NCBI RefSeq assembly: GCF_020509005.1
Contig: NC_063012.1
Location: 7,874,001-7,938,000 of the forward strand
DNA: 64,000 nucleotides
DNA from: Fulvia fulva
Lineage: Eukaryota > Ascomycota > Dothideomycetes > Mycosphaerellales > Mycosphaerellaceae
Direction of reading: 5' to 3'
A model generated the notes under the pieces. It did no database searches, was not told where the DNA came from, and saw nothing but the letters and a program-made list of their open reading frames with translations. Positions within the stretch are counted from its first letter, which is position 1, and each line of letters starts with the position of its first letter. Below, one piece after another: positions 12,152 through 23,700 of this stretch. The position numbers were made by a program, and so were the translations under genes.

Positions 12152-12236
12152 GACGTGAATGGATGTCGCGTGTGCGGATGCGAGTGACGGGAGGCTGAGG
12201 CTGTTGTGCCACACAGCCGGCACGAGGCAAAGAAGT

Positions 12237-12273
12237 CGTAGTGGTAGTGGTAGTGGAAGCGGTAGTGGAAGTG
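12237..12273 (+). repeat. GTAGTG-type microsatellite
   Basis: Imperfect tandem GTAGTG and GGAAGC units upstream of MED15. Polymorphic-repeat candidate; no function implied. Confidence 0.65.
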
Positions 12274-13380
12274 CGGGTCACACGCTCGCTCGCTGTCTAA
12301 AGCAGCGGGAGCCAATGGTCGCAAGGTCAATGAGATGACGCTCCAGTAGTAGGTCGAATGTACTTTGGTCGGTGATGGGCGTGGGTGTGCGGAGATTGTG
12401 CGCATGAAAGGTGCAAGATGGGCGTTGCGTCGTGGTCAGGACTTCGCTCGTTGTCGCGTTCTGATCCAGTGGCAGAGGTGGTCGTAACTGGGCGCAGTCA
12501 ATGCGACGCGAGTGCGGCGCTGTGACGACTTCCGGTGACGGCTGTGAGGGAAAGGGTACTACGTAGACAAGACAAAATGCGGCAGACTCCAGCGATGCGT
12601 GCCACACAACAGACACAACACACTGGCAACGTCTGCTGGCCGCGCCGTCTTCACCGTTGCTGTTCGGCGGCTGCGACAGTACTGCAAGTCACCAGTGGAG
12701 GTCCACGAAGTCACGAACAACATGGCATATGGCATTACTAGCGCCGCCGTAGCTTAACGCCAAAGAGATCGCCCTGTCAACTCAAAGCACCTTTACTCTC
12801 TCTCTTCTCCAGCCATTATTCTCTGCCTCACATCTCTGCACAAGACGGCCACATCAATTGCTGCCCACACACAAAATAGCTGACGTCTCGTACACTGGTC
12901 ACTTCCAACGCTCGCTCATTTCCAGACGACCAGCACTGCGATCGGAGCGATTGCTGAGACTGGGCGCGTCGCGTGGGTCTCGCCACTGCAGGCCCTTAGC
13001 GTACTCCACCATCATTCCCAAACAGACCACCCAATACTTCTTACCGTCCTGTCCGTGGGAGCCTTTTGGAATCCCATACACGGTACACCACACAGCATAT
13101 CTCTAGCATTTGTTCATCGTCGCCATCTACAGCAAAGTCGAAACAGTCGTAGCAAACAGATCGTGAGGCCCAAGCCTCTCACACCAGCGAAGCCGCGTGC
13201 AGGGATGCGGGCTGCTACCTAGTACCGGTCACACGAGTGCAAGGTGTTGCTTTCAACACAAGGTGACCCCGGTCAGGACAAGTGAAGGTGAGCACATCGA
13301 GTGGCCTCCGTACTTCCTGTCCCCCCAGCTGGCCGATGTCCCCCCAGCATAACCCGCACCTCGAATACACCTATATAGCC

Positions 13381-14141
13381 TTCTGAATTAATTGTTACCC
13401 AATATCGCATTAATTTAAGCTAATATTATCGCGCTACATCGCGTAGATAGCGTGTTATAGGCTCCTTACGGCTCTTTAGAGAATACCTCAAAATTCGACC
13501 TTCTAGTACCTTAATTCTCGCTCTTCCGGTTATTCTCTTTCTATCTATTATAACACTACTATATTACTACTAATATAGACAATTACGAGTAGGTGCTATT
13601 AGCCTTATAGTAGGCTCCTATTGACCTTACTATCGCTATCGTACTGGCGCGTATATTACTAGAAATACCTTATTTTAGTAAATCTAGTAAATCCGATTAA
13701 GGGCGCCTAAGAACGCGTTTCTTTAACACCTAAACCTTTATTCGACCTTAATACCTACTATCTATTTGCTTAGTATTACCGCGACCTTAGAAGTACGCGT
13801 TTACGGTTATTAACTTTATAATAAAGTCCTTATTTAAATATTCTATACTACGTAAAGACGCGTTCTCTAGCGAGTACGACCTAACCGAGTATTTCTACGC
13901 GTTTAGTAAAGAGGAGGGCTTTAAATATAGGGCGAATCTAAAGGGCTCTAAGGATTATAATAGGGCTAGAAAGCAATATTGATATAAGGTAGTATATTAC
14001 TATTCTAGTAAGCCTAAGAGTACTTAGAAGTATACTACTAAGGCTAGAATAAAGACTAAGAAGATTAGCTATCCTTTCTACTTCTACGCTATAGTATATA
14101 AACCTAATAAGTCTAAAGGTAAATAGAAGATATAGTATTTA
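13381..14141 (+). pseudogene. RIP-mutated MULE transposase relic (FAR1-like N-terminus)
   Basis: Composition becomes TpA-rich with very few CpA/TpG. In plus frame, about 13,880-14,110 reads as a FAR1/WRKY-GCM1-like zinc-binding N-terminus typical of Mutator-like transposases: an EEGF-like start, a basic stretch, and a K(I/S)xYPF-like segment near the usual CPF position. Stops (TAG/TAA from CAG/CAA and TGG) break the frame. The relic ends where LINE copy A is inserted at 14,142. The rest of this transposase is not recognised. Assignment is by motif shape only. Confidence 0.45.
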
Positions 14142-14155
14142 AATAAGCCTAAATA
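14142..14155 (+). repeat. Target-site duplication, left copy, of LINE family 2 copy A
   Basis: AATAAGCCTAAATA occurs here and at 19,139-19,152, bracketing the LINE exactly. Confidence 0.85.
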
Positions 14156-17100
14156 GATAGATAGATTTGTTATTCCCCTATTCTAGGACCCTATCCGGCC
14201 TATATAGGTATATATCTATTGTTATATACAAAGGGAAACCCGAATAGGTAAAAACCCTTCCCGCCCCCGACTACTCCTTATCTAGTTTAGCTTTCCCTCT
14301 AAACGTACGTAGTCTATATCACTACCCCGTTAGCCCCCGCTCCTAGCCGGTCTCGTCGCGCTACGTCGTATCCTCTCTTCCTATACTACTCCTACTAGGC
14401 GGTACTGTTCTAGCCAGCCCTTCTCTAGTATCTAGTTCGTAATACGCCGTAGGTCCTTAGCGTTATTAAGAAGTGCCCTAATCGTCCGGTTCCTCGCCTT
14501 TACTATCTACTCCCCCCTTCCTAGCGACCACCTCGGATAGACGAGGAGTGCGTACCGTACGTTCTAGGAGCGATAGCCGTAGGAGTAGCTAGTATTTGTA
14601 TATCCTAGAACCTTCCTCTATAATAGGTACCCCTAGAGGCCGATGTGTTCGCTTCGTAGTTAGGTTACTATACTACTCTATACCCTCGTAAGGCGGTAGT
14701 AGATAAGCTTCGGGGGGTGCTTAACCGCGGATTTTGTAGCTAACTATTCCTTAGGTTGTCCCGCTAGCTAAGGGCGTCTACTATACCCTACAACCTAGTT
14801 GTTCCACCTCTCTTTCTATAGTTGCTCTATAAACGATTTCTTACCTTCCTATTATATTACTAGCTGTTCGTCCCTTACCCGGTAGTTCGGCTCGTTTCCG
14901 GGTCAAATGCCCCTATACGCTAGTACTAATTCGCGGGCCCTTACGACTGTACTAGCGATGACCTTCTATACTAGGTACTATACCGACTTGCCTAAGTAGG
15001 AGGTCCGTAGTCCCTAGATATATAGGTCGATCGGCGGTATAGCGGTCTCGTACTTAAGCATCCTCGTTAGTATCGACTTATATACCCCGGTGACCTTCCT
15101 TAGGCATAAGTTTTAGATCTTCGCTAGCGGCGCGACGAGTCCCTTCGATAGGTAGGCCCTCTCGCCTAAGGACTATACTTGGCTACTATAGGTAAGGACT
15201 GGCCGTATAATAGCCGTATATAGAAGTCGTGACTACCGGAAGTCCGCCCCCTATATAGACGTAGTAAGCCTCTAGTATAATACTATATTCTGTTTAGCTT
15301 TCCGTAATATTACCTATACGTGCTTCCTCTACCGTAGCGCCGGGTCCACCTATAGTCCGAGGATCCTAAGCTAATTTGCCGGGTTAGTCGTGTGCCCCTA
15401 TATCTAGATAGAAGCTTATATATTATAGAACCGTGGCCGGCGCGTAAAGTATATCAGATTGTACTTTTCTAGGGCAAACCGAGCCCCGTGCCTCCTAGCC
15501 TAGTCCTCGTAGATCTTGTGCTTCTCTTCTAGTAGCCTATAGTTCTCTTAGTCGAGGAAGACTACGCTAGGATGTTTATGTCGTCTACGAAGCCGCTCGT
15601 AGCGGTGTTCTAGGATTCTAGGGCTAGGAGTAGCGTCGCTATAAAGAAGAGGAACAGAATAGGTACTAGCGTTAAGCCTTACGGGATTCTAGTATAGACT
15701 GCTTAAAATAGGCTTCTGTACTAGCCGACTAGGATCGACGTACTACGGTCTTAGAGGTAGGACCGTACGAAGTTAATAAGCTACTTAGGGAGTCCTTTCG
15801 ACCTTAGGATATAGAGTAGCCGCGGGTATAATACGTAGTCGAAGGCTCCCGATATGTCTAGGCTAAGTAAGGAAGCCACCTTGTCCCTATTCTTATACTA
15901 GATAGCCTTTACCTAAGAGGTGATAAGTTCTATCGCGGATAGCGTCGATCGCTATAGGCGCGTACCTATCTAGGTCTCCGGGAGTAGGGAGTGTTCCTCT
16001 ACCGCCTCGGAGAGTCTCGTTATAACTAGCTTCTTAAGCGCCTTCCTAAGAGTATTAAGGAGCGTAATTAGGCGGCACGACTTCACCTACGTATAGTCTT
16101 CCTTCTACGGCTTACGTAGGACTACTATCGTCGATTGTTTAAAAGCTATCGGGTAGTACCCGGTCTATAGGTAGGCATTAAAGATCGCTATAACTACTAG
16201 GGCTAGTTAATCTCTACACTTCTTTAGTAGCTCGTTTAGGATCCTATCCGGCCCCGAGGCTTTCTTCGCCGGCAACTTCCTTAGTATAGCGGCAACTTCT
16301 CCCTCGGACACCTCCTATTAGACCGCGATGCTAGGGGCTAGGGGAGTAGAGCTGTTTATATCGCTTAGATTAGCCTCGACTAGGGGCGGGAAGAACTTGC
16401 TAGCTAGTAGACGCGCCTTAGCCTCGGGGTCGCTAACCGGGCTACTAGGCGATTATAGCGCTAGGATAGAGAAGGAGGGGCCCTATATAGGGTCCTATCG
16501 GGCCTATTTTGCTAGCTTCTACATCCTCTCTAGCTTACCGGCGATTTCTTCTACTATAGCCCTCTAGCCGACTACTTTCTCCCTTCGTATTATAGCTTTC
16601 TTCTGTTAGTATACCTCCCTATATACGTTCTAGGCCTCCTCGCTATAGCTGCTCGTCTATACCCGGCGGGCTCTCCTTACTTCTCTTACTACCGTAGTAC
16701 ACTCCGGCGTCTAGTATAGTTTAGACTATGTCGTTAGTTAGGTAAGCGGAACGTAAAGTAAGGTCGCTTTTCTTATTTCGTCTATTAACCCCTAGACTGC
16801 TTCGTCTATCTCGTCTTTACTATTGTATTGCTACTACGCGATCTAGACTAGCCTCTTAGAGTTATTAAGGTACGCCTAGATATTAGCCTAGTAGGCCTTT
16901 CCCTAGTTTAGCTTAGGGGTTCTCGCTAGTATACGTTATATCTATGTCGTAATAGAGGTCCTAACTAGTATATAGTCTAACGACGCCTCGAGTTTATATT
17001 CGATCCTATAGTAGGTTACCGTATAGTAGTAGCTATCTAAGATCTAGGAGAGGTCGATCGTGCCTTAGAGTCCCCCTCTCTTCTAGGTACCTAGGTCCTT

Positions 17101-19138
17101 TAGGGTATTAAGGGCAATTACGTTACTCGCTATTAAGTCGAGTACTTCGTCGGCTATAGGGTACGGCTATATAAGGCTTTCCTAGGAAGGGTAGTATATA
17201 TTGAAGTCTCCTACTACGATGTGGCACCCTTGTCTCTTAAGCGCACTGTCTAGGTGTCTATAGACCCCTAGGTCGCGGCTAGACCTCGAGGCTAGCGGTT
17301 GTATATATAGGTTGTGTATCTAGGTACTACCTACGTAGAGGGAGGTAATATCGCCCCCGCCTTCTTCGTCTACGTAGTACACTACCTCCTAGTCGGATTC
17401 TAGTATGTCCTTACTAATATAGAAGCACGTACGGGGTCTACCGTCGCCTCGTAGGTATGTCGTATAGCCTAGTAACTTATAGGTCGTTAGTCTCTTATAG
17501 TACGGGTTAATCTATAGCTCCTAGATTATAAGGACGTAGTGGACGCGCGGGTCCGCCTCGTATAGGAAATGGTTCTAGACTATATCCTTGCTATAGTTGA
17601 CGTTATACTAGATGATACTAAGCGTATCGAGGCTAGTTATCGGTATCGATAATCATTTCCTCTATATCGTCCTATGTCCTACTACCCTACGCGTCCTAGT
17701 CTACGCCTATCGGCTATATACTAAAGGGGAGCCGGGCCTAGTTAGATTCCCTCGCCGTAGCTAGTAGAGTACGTGGCCTCCCGTACGCCCTAGGTTACGT
17801 ATCCTTTATATCGTTCTCGGCCCTAGGGCGCTTATGCCCGACCACCGCTAGTTAGTTCCGGTATAGGCTAGCCTTACGGTCGCCGTAGAATCTTAGGGCG
17901 ACGGTTCTGTTTATAATTGCCTTGTTTTTCGCTAGTTTCCGCTATAGGCATTCCGTACTATACGATAGGTAGTACCCCGGACAGTTCGCGCACCGTCTCG
18001 TAGTCGATGTATAGTCCCTAGATATATAGTCTCCTATATAGTTCGAGCAGGCCTACTTATTTATGTACGTGTAGGTTTGGTGTCTATACTGTTAGCATTT
18101 GAAGCATTAGAGGACACGAAAGGATAAGGAGTGCTTTTCTACTATCTTGAGGCTATATTGCTAGACTAGGCCTTGTTCTATCGCTAGATCCGCCGCTTTC
18201 GCGTCTTATAGCTATACTATTAGCGCCGAGGCCTTCTTGCCTTCTAGCTATTTCCTATAGAGCCAAGTCGCCTTCTAGATTAGAGAGTTAAGAGTGACCG
18301 GGTTATCCTCTTAGAGAGCGCGTAGGTAACCCTAGTTAGTTAGGTCAAACTCCTTAGGTATATCGTAGACTAGGATCGTACATTGTTTCGTTAAGACCTT
18401 CGCTAATGCCGTAACCTTAGATGCCTACTATATCTATGCCTCTAGGTGCCTCCTAGTAGTAGTAGAGCTAGTATAGATCTATAGAGTACCGTTAGACTAT
18501 TAGTTCACTACGACCACCCCTAGTTAGTTAATTCGTTAGGCGAGCTCCTTGTTCGATAGCTTCGTAACTTCGGCCTAGTCTTCCTTTACTACAATACGGA
18601 TCGTAACTATATCGTACGTTAGGCGGGGGCCTAGTATCGATACCGCGACCGATGCCTAGCTATAGGGGTGTTGATTCCGGGTAGCCTTACTAATCGCCTA
18701 GGACGTCGTCCTTATTTCTTATTACCCTCGGTAATACGACAGTATAAGCGCCGTACGTAGCTAAGTGATTATTACCTATAGAGACCGGTAAGGGAGCTAA
18801 TCGTTAGTTTCTATACTTTTTGCGTCCTCTATAAGTTGCTACTAGTTGTCTTAGGGGGGCTTCGCCTATAGGGCCGTAGGCGCCGTTAGTGCCGTAGCCT
18901 AGGCTACTATTACCTAGGAGTTGCCTAATGTAGCTAGGCACCTCCGCGGCGTTTAGAGCTAAAGAAATAGGGTGAAGAGAGCTTTAAGCTGTGCAGATTG
19001 AATAAGGTAGAACTCCCTTAGTCCTAGGGGTAGTGGCCTGCTTTATATATCGTTAGAATAGCCTTAATAAGAGCTTTCGAATGTGTCTTGTTTTGGCGTA
19101 GAGATCGATGAGCGTTTCCGGGTCCTAGGGGATAGTAT
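14156..19138 (-). mobile_element. LINE family 2, copy A, full length, RIP-mutated (Tad-like)
   Basis: A non-LTR retrotransposon on the minus strand, 5' end near 19,112-19,138 and 3' end with a (TATC)n tail at 14,153-14,165. ORF1 spans about 18,960-17,650 and carries degraded CCHC zinc knuckles (about 17,950-18,090); ORF2 spans about 17,650-14,300 with an N-terminal endonuclease and an RT whose FVDD core is still readable near 15,560-15,580. Every ORF is broken by TAG/TAA codons from CpA to TpA change. At the ORF junction the ORF2 start reads ATA where copy B keeps ATG. It is bracketed by a 14-bp target duplication. Copy B at 54.4 kb is a close homologue. Confidence 0.85.
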
Positions 19139-19152
19139 AATAAGCCTAAATA
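19139..19152 (+). repeat. Target-site duplication, right copy, of LINE family 2 copy A
   Basis: Perfect match to 14,142-14,155 (AATAAGCCTAAATA). Confidence 0.85.
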
Positions 19153-19156
19153 CTAT

Positions 19157-19215
19157 TAACGTACTTTACTATCGAGCGGGCTATACTACTAAGCGGGCTA
19201 CTTTTACTAAGAACT
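19157..19215 (+). repeat. Left terminal inverted repeat of pogo-like element
   Basis: Begins TAACGTACTTTACTA and is the reverse complement of 20,235-20,293 except at sites explained by RIP. Confidence 0.85.
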
Positions 19216-20234
19216 TTACTACTTCTACTTTGATTACGACGGTATCTTAACACGACGACATCCTATAGAATCGTTACTAGGAGGACAATTCCTCTTTAGA
19301 TTCTTCGCTATCTAGTAAGTCTACTTAATAGATACGTACGTTATACCCCGACTCGCTATATCGCTTATAGCGTTATAGCCTTAGTACTAGCCGAACACTA
19401 TCTAGCGACTCTCTACTTACTTCCTACCTCCTAGTATCCTCTAGAGGTATTAATTACGACGCCTTATCGAAGGTTAGAAACCCTCTAGACTGAATGTACT
19501 TATGCTTTCGTACTTTTCGCTATATAAGGGCCTCGTTAGACTTCCGTAGCTTACTAATCTCGCTTCGTATAAGAGCTATCTAATACGCTATCTCTCTACT
19601 CCCTCTCTATTACCCTATTAAACGACCTTCCTCTTTCTACTACGCCTTTCTAAGCCCGTAACGACGCTCTAAGACGTAATAACACCTATTATAAACCCTA
19701 TCTCGTCGAAGTTATACGTGTCCTAGTTAAGGATACTATACTTCTCCTTTATATTACGTATAAGTAAGAACTACTTCTCGATAACGTCTAGATCTTCTAT
19801 TAGGGCTCGCTAACGATCGTATCTACGTGTTATACGAACCTTTAGCTTACGATACTACCTAATAAACCTATCTGTCTAATTGAGACTAGCGGGCTTAAGA
19901 CCCTTCTCTTATAGTAATAAATCGGCTATTACTTGTATACTAGCCTTTAATAGCGGGAAACCTCTAAGATCTAGCTCGAGTATATACCTAAGTATCACCC
20001 TCTCTTCTAGCTCTATAAGCTTCTTCGAATTAGGCTCGTAGTTACCCCGAGGAGGTCGTCTATTCAATCGATATCCTAGTATAGTTCGAGACGCGTCGTA
20101 TACCTTTATAGTAAGTCGATTCGTAATTGTCGCGTCGCGTTTCGTAGCCTAGATAGCTAAGGTTAGTTTGGCCTCGTTTAAAGACAATATACGCTATAAT
20201 AGTAGTTATATAGCTATATCTATAGAAGTGGTAC

Positions 20235-20293
20235 AGTTCTTAGTAAAAGTAGCCCGCTCGGTAGTATAGTCCGCTCGGTAGTAAAGTACGTTA
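20235..20293 (-). repeat. Right terminal inverted repeat of pogo-like element
   Basis: Ends ..AAAGTACGTTA; reverse complement of the left TIR with a few C/T or G/A differences. Confidence 0.85.
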
Positions 20294-20450
20294 CTATAAT
20301 TATAAACTAGACGACCTTATATTACTTATAATATACCGTAAGAGATTACAAACGGCTAGGTTCTTAGAAGAGCTCGAATGCCTATAGTAGGCTCGTATAC
20401 TAATAGCGAAGATTATAGTCTACTTTAGAGACCGCCTATTACTTAAACCT

Positions 20451-20738
20451 TAACGTACTTTACTACCGAGCGGGCTATACTATCGAGCGGGCTACTTTTA
20501 CTAAGAACTATACTACTTCTACTTTAATTACGACGGTATCTTAATACGACGACATCCTATAGAATTGTTACTAGAAGGACAATTCCTCTTTAGATTCTTC
20601 GCTATCTAGTAAGTCTACTTAATAGGTACGTACGTTATGCCCCGACTCGCTATATCGCTTATAGCGTCGTAGCCTTAGTACTAGCTAAACACTATCTAGC
20701 AACTCTCTACTTACTTCCTACGGTCGACGACAAAGTAT
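20451..20738 (+). mobile_element. Pogo-like element, left-end fragment
   Basis: About 290 bp starting TAACGTACTTTACTA matches 19,157-19,430 (left TIR plus subterminal sequence) with scattered transitions. No right TIR follows. The fragment abuts gypsy chromodomain sequence at 20,739, so it is the remnant of a second insertion or a partial duplication. The 157 bp between the two copies (20,294-20,450) is RIP-mutated and unassigned. Confidence 0.75.
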
Positions 20739-23700
20739 TCCTAATATAGCTACTTACCTCCTACCGGTATTAGTCCTCGTAGCTATCTCTTCTTATAGTC
20801 TAGAATTTGCTTAACTTCCTATTAATCGGGCTCGGCGGGATCGGCTTCGTATTATTCGTCGTCGACAATTCGGATCGTTAGTAGTACGGGTTATGTCTAT
20901 CCTATAAGCGGCGGATAAACTAGTATAAGAAGGTATAAGTAGAAGCGATTATCGATATTTAAAGTAGGTAGGAGCTCTACTTTATAAGTATTACCCGGTA
21001 GTACCTCCGTAATTACGTACGGTCTAGACTACTTTACGTCTATCTTATAAGAAGGTCTCTCTATCGTCTAGTTCTTAGTACTTACCTATACTTCGTCGCC
21101 TTTGGCGTACCGTAGTATAGGTATACGCGTCTAGTTTGCGCACTTAGCTTAGACTACTTATACTAAGGCTATCTACTATCGTAAGTATTAGTATATCTCT
21201 TATATCTTAGCCGTAAACTTGTCCGCGGACTCGGCGTCTAGTCGCTATTTATATAGCTTTAGTAGTATAGATAAGTCTAAGTCGAACTTAGAGAACCTTA
21301 GATTACGCCTAGTATTAGTATAGAACGGCGAGACGTCTATTATTACGGACACTACATTATTTACTATAAACTTAGCTAATAGAGTCTTATCTAGCTAGTC
21401 GTCCTAGGTATAGTTAAAAAAGATACGTAGATATTACTCTATTACTTTGTTCGTATTCTCCGACTATCTATCTATTTCTAGGTAGAATAATAAAGATAGC
21501 TTTCGATTAATACTAAGTAGCGCGTATATCCTACGCTAGAATACGGAAACCTATTACGTACTACGATCCGAGATAATAGACTTCGGGAGCCTATATCTAC
21601 TAAACACGTACTTAAGAAATACTAGTACGTAATACTCTACTATTATCGAGGTAATAGGAATGATATATCGCTCCTTAGTTAAGCGGTATATAACGGTTAT
21701 AATATTCTCGTACGTTTATCCGTTAACTACGCTTATTCCCTTCGGTAGTTTAACTACGAAGTTAATAGAGATATCCTCCTAAGCGCTAAATAGTACTAGT
21801 AGCGGTCTTAATAGCCCTAGGTACTAGATATTAGTGTTCTTATTTATATAGTAAGCGCGGTAGGCACGTATATAGCTCTTAATAAATCGTACGATACCTA
21901 GCTAGGTATAGTTACGAGCTACTAATTTATACGTCTTCTCGTTCCCTAAGTAACTAGCTACTATATAGTCGTAGAAAGCCTATACGATACGAGTACGTAC
22001 CGGGATTTCACCTTTATCTAGATTGTCTTCTAACTCCGGAGGAACGAATAGGCTATAACTACTATATATATTCTTAATATATATTATACCTCCGACCGGG
22101 ACTATATAACGTTTATTAATACGGTGCTTCCTTAGTAAGGTATATAGATTATCTCGTTCTAGCTATTGAACGGCTTTCTTAGCCTCTAGTTACGTATAGA
22201 GTCCTCGAATAGCGGTCGTAAGCGGGGTTATAACGTTATTATTATATACCGATAATACTCTAGTAGACGATAGGTTTAGGATACGATCTAGGCCTAGTAA
22301 CACCTAATACTACTATTAGTTTCGTAGGTTATCTAGGTCTCTAGGCTTTGGTAAGTCCTATAAACGTCAGGTTAAGCTATCTAGCTTAGTACCTTAAACT
22401 CCTAGCCTATAGACGATCTTAAAGAAGAACTACGAGAGAAACTCGGCCTAGCAAGCTTATATACGGTTTAATTACTTCGTACTTATAAACTATTCGAGGT
22501 TCTTATAATCAGAGTATATAAGCGTCGGCTTGTCCTTAGATTCCGGGTCTAGTAGATTCTTATAATTGTCGGTACCGTATTCGTTAATAGTTAGCTCCGG
22601 TCGCTATTCCTCGAAAGCTTATATAATAGCTAGGAGCTCCTTATCGTAGATATCGTAGTTATATTACTAGGGATCTATCTTCTTAGATATATAAGCAATA
22701 GGATGTAATACTCCTCGCTCGTTACGTTATAAGAGTACTACTACTATTACGTAATCTAAGGCATCTATTTCTAGAATAGTCTCTTGCCCTAGGTAGAAGT
22801 GTTTTAAGGTAGGCGTATCGATAAATACTTACTTTAATACCTCGAGCGCCTATTAACATACTAGAGACCAGTCCTATAGGACATTCTTCCTCGTAAGCTT
22901 CGTTATAGGTAAGTAGATCTTACTAAAATCCTTAATAAACCTACGGTAGAAGTTAGTAAATCCTATAAACGACAAGATATCGGTAATATCCGCGGGTATA
23001 GGCCAATTCTTAACGTATTTAATCTTAGCTAGGTCTATCTTAATGCCCTTATTTATGATAATCACACCTAGATAAGTAGTCTCGTGTCTAAAGAACTCGT
23101 ATTTATTAATATCTAACTAGAGCCCGGCGGTATCTAGCTTTTATAGAACCTTTAGGATATATTAGACATACTCTTCTCTTGTCTTACTAAAGACAAGTAC
23201 GTCATTAAGGTAACATTATACGAAGTCATCTAGAAACTCCCTTAGTGTGTTGTTTATAAATGACTAAAACGTTCCTAGTGTATTATATAGTCTAAAAGGT
23301 ATAACTACGTACTCAAACTGCCTATATCTAGTAGTAAAGGCCGTTTTCTACTCGTCTCCTACTATAATATAGATGTAATTAAACGTAGTAATAACATCTA
23401 GCTTAGTAAACTATTACGCGCTAGTAATACGATCTAAGGTCTCTTGTAATAGTAGAATCGGGTAGCGACTCTTCGTCGTAAGCGCGTTTATAGCTCTATA
23501 GTCTACGTATACTTATAGCCCTCTACCCGGCTTTTTGACTATTAGAATAGGTACTACTACTAGTAATACGCTTCTCTAAATAAAACCTCTCTCAAGTTAG
23601 TCGTCGATCTACTTCTTAATCACCTCGTTCTCTTATATAGAGAAGGAGTATAGTCTTCGAAATAGTAGTGTCTAATTATTGTTTAGCTTAATCTTATAGT

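Larger units (their letters stand above)
12006..13380. promoter_or_regulatory. MED15 upstream region and last unmutated DNA before the transposon block
   Basis: This 1.37-kb stretch is upstream of MED15 and keeps normal CA/TG content. It has trinucleotide-like repeats near 12,123-12,151 and 12,237-12,273 and a CT-rich tract near 12,793-12,811. The motif TGTCCCCCCAG occurs twice near 13,318-13,347, just before the shift to RIP-mutated DNA. No coding region supported. Confidence 0.5.
19157..20293 (-). mobile_element. Pogo/Fot1-like DNA transposon, internally deleted, RIP-mutated
   Basis: A 1.14-kb element has 59-bp terminal inverted repeats (19,157-19,215 and 20,235-20,293, a few differences) starting at TA dinucleotides, as in Tc1/mariner-pogo elements. 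On the minus strand, from about 20,195 downward, it encodes a pogo/Tigger-type transposase start: a psq-like HTH, a CENP-B/Tc5-type HTH, then YNFDE.GF with the first catalytic Asp near 19,700, then a VVTG..SER segment. After a QPGNRE-like stretch the reading jumps to a C-terminal-like basic tail, so the rest of the DDE catalytic core appears deleted. The TIR contains two tandem copies of a CCGAGCGGGCTA unit. It cannot be autonomous. Confidence 0.75.

Noticed and set aside
13318..13347. Doubled TGTCCCCCCAG motif at the edge of the mutated block, considered as a transposon end or tandem site
   Set aside because: Only two copies, no inverted partner found inside the block; insufficient support.
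16328..16567. Identical 79-codon plus-strand frames here and at 56,566
   Set aside because: They are antisense to ORF2 in the two family 2 LINEs; identity reflects shared repeat sequence, not a gene.
20451..20738. Direct repeat of 19,157-19,430 considered as an LTR pair
   Set aside because: The repeat begins with the pogo TIR and the first copy ends at an inverted TIR with TA ends, so it is a second transposon fragment, not an LTR.
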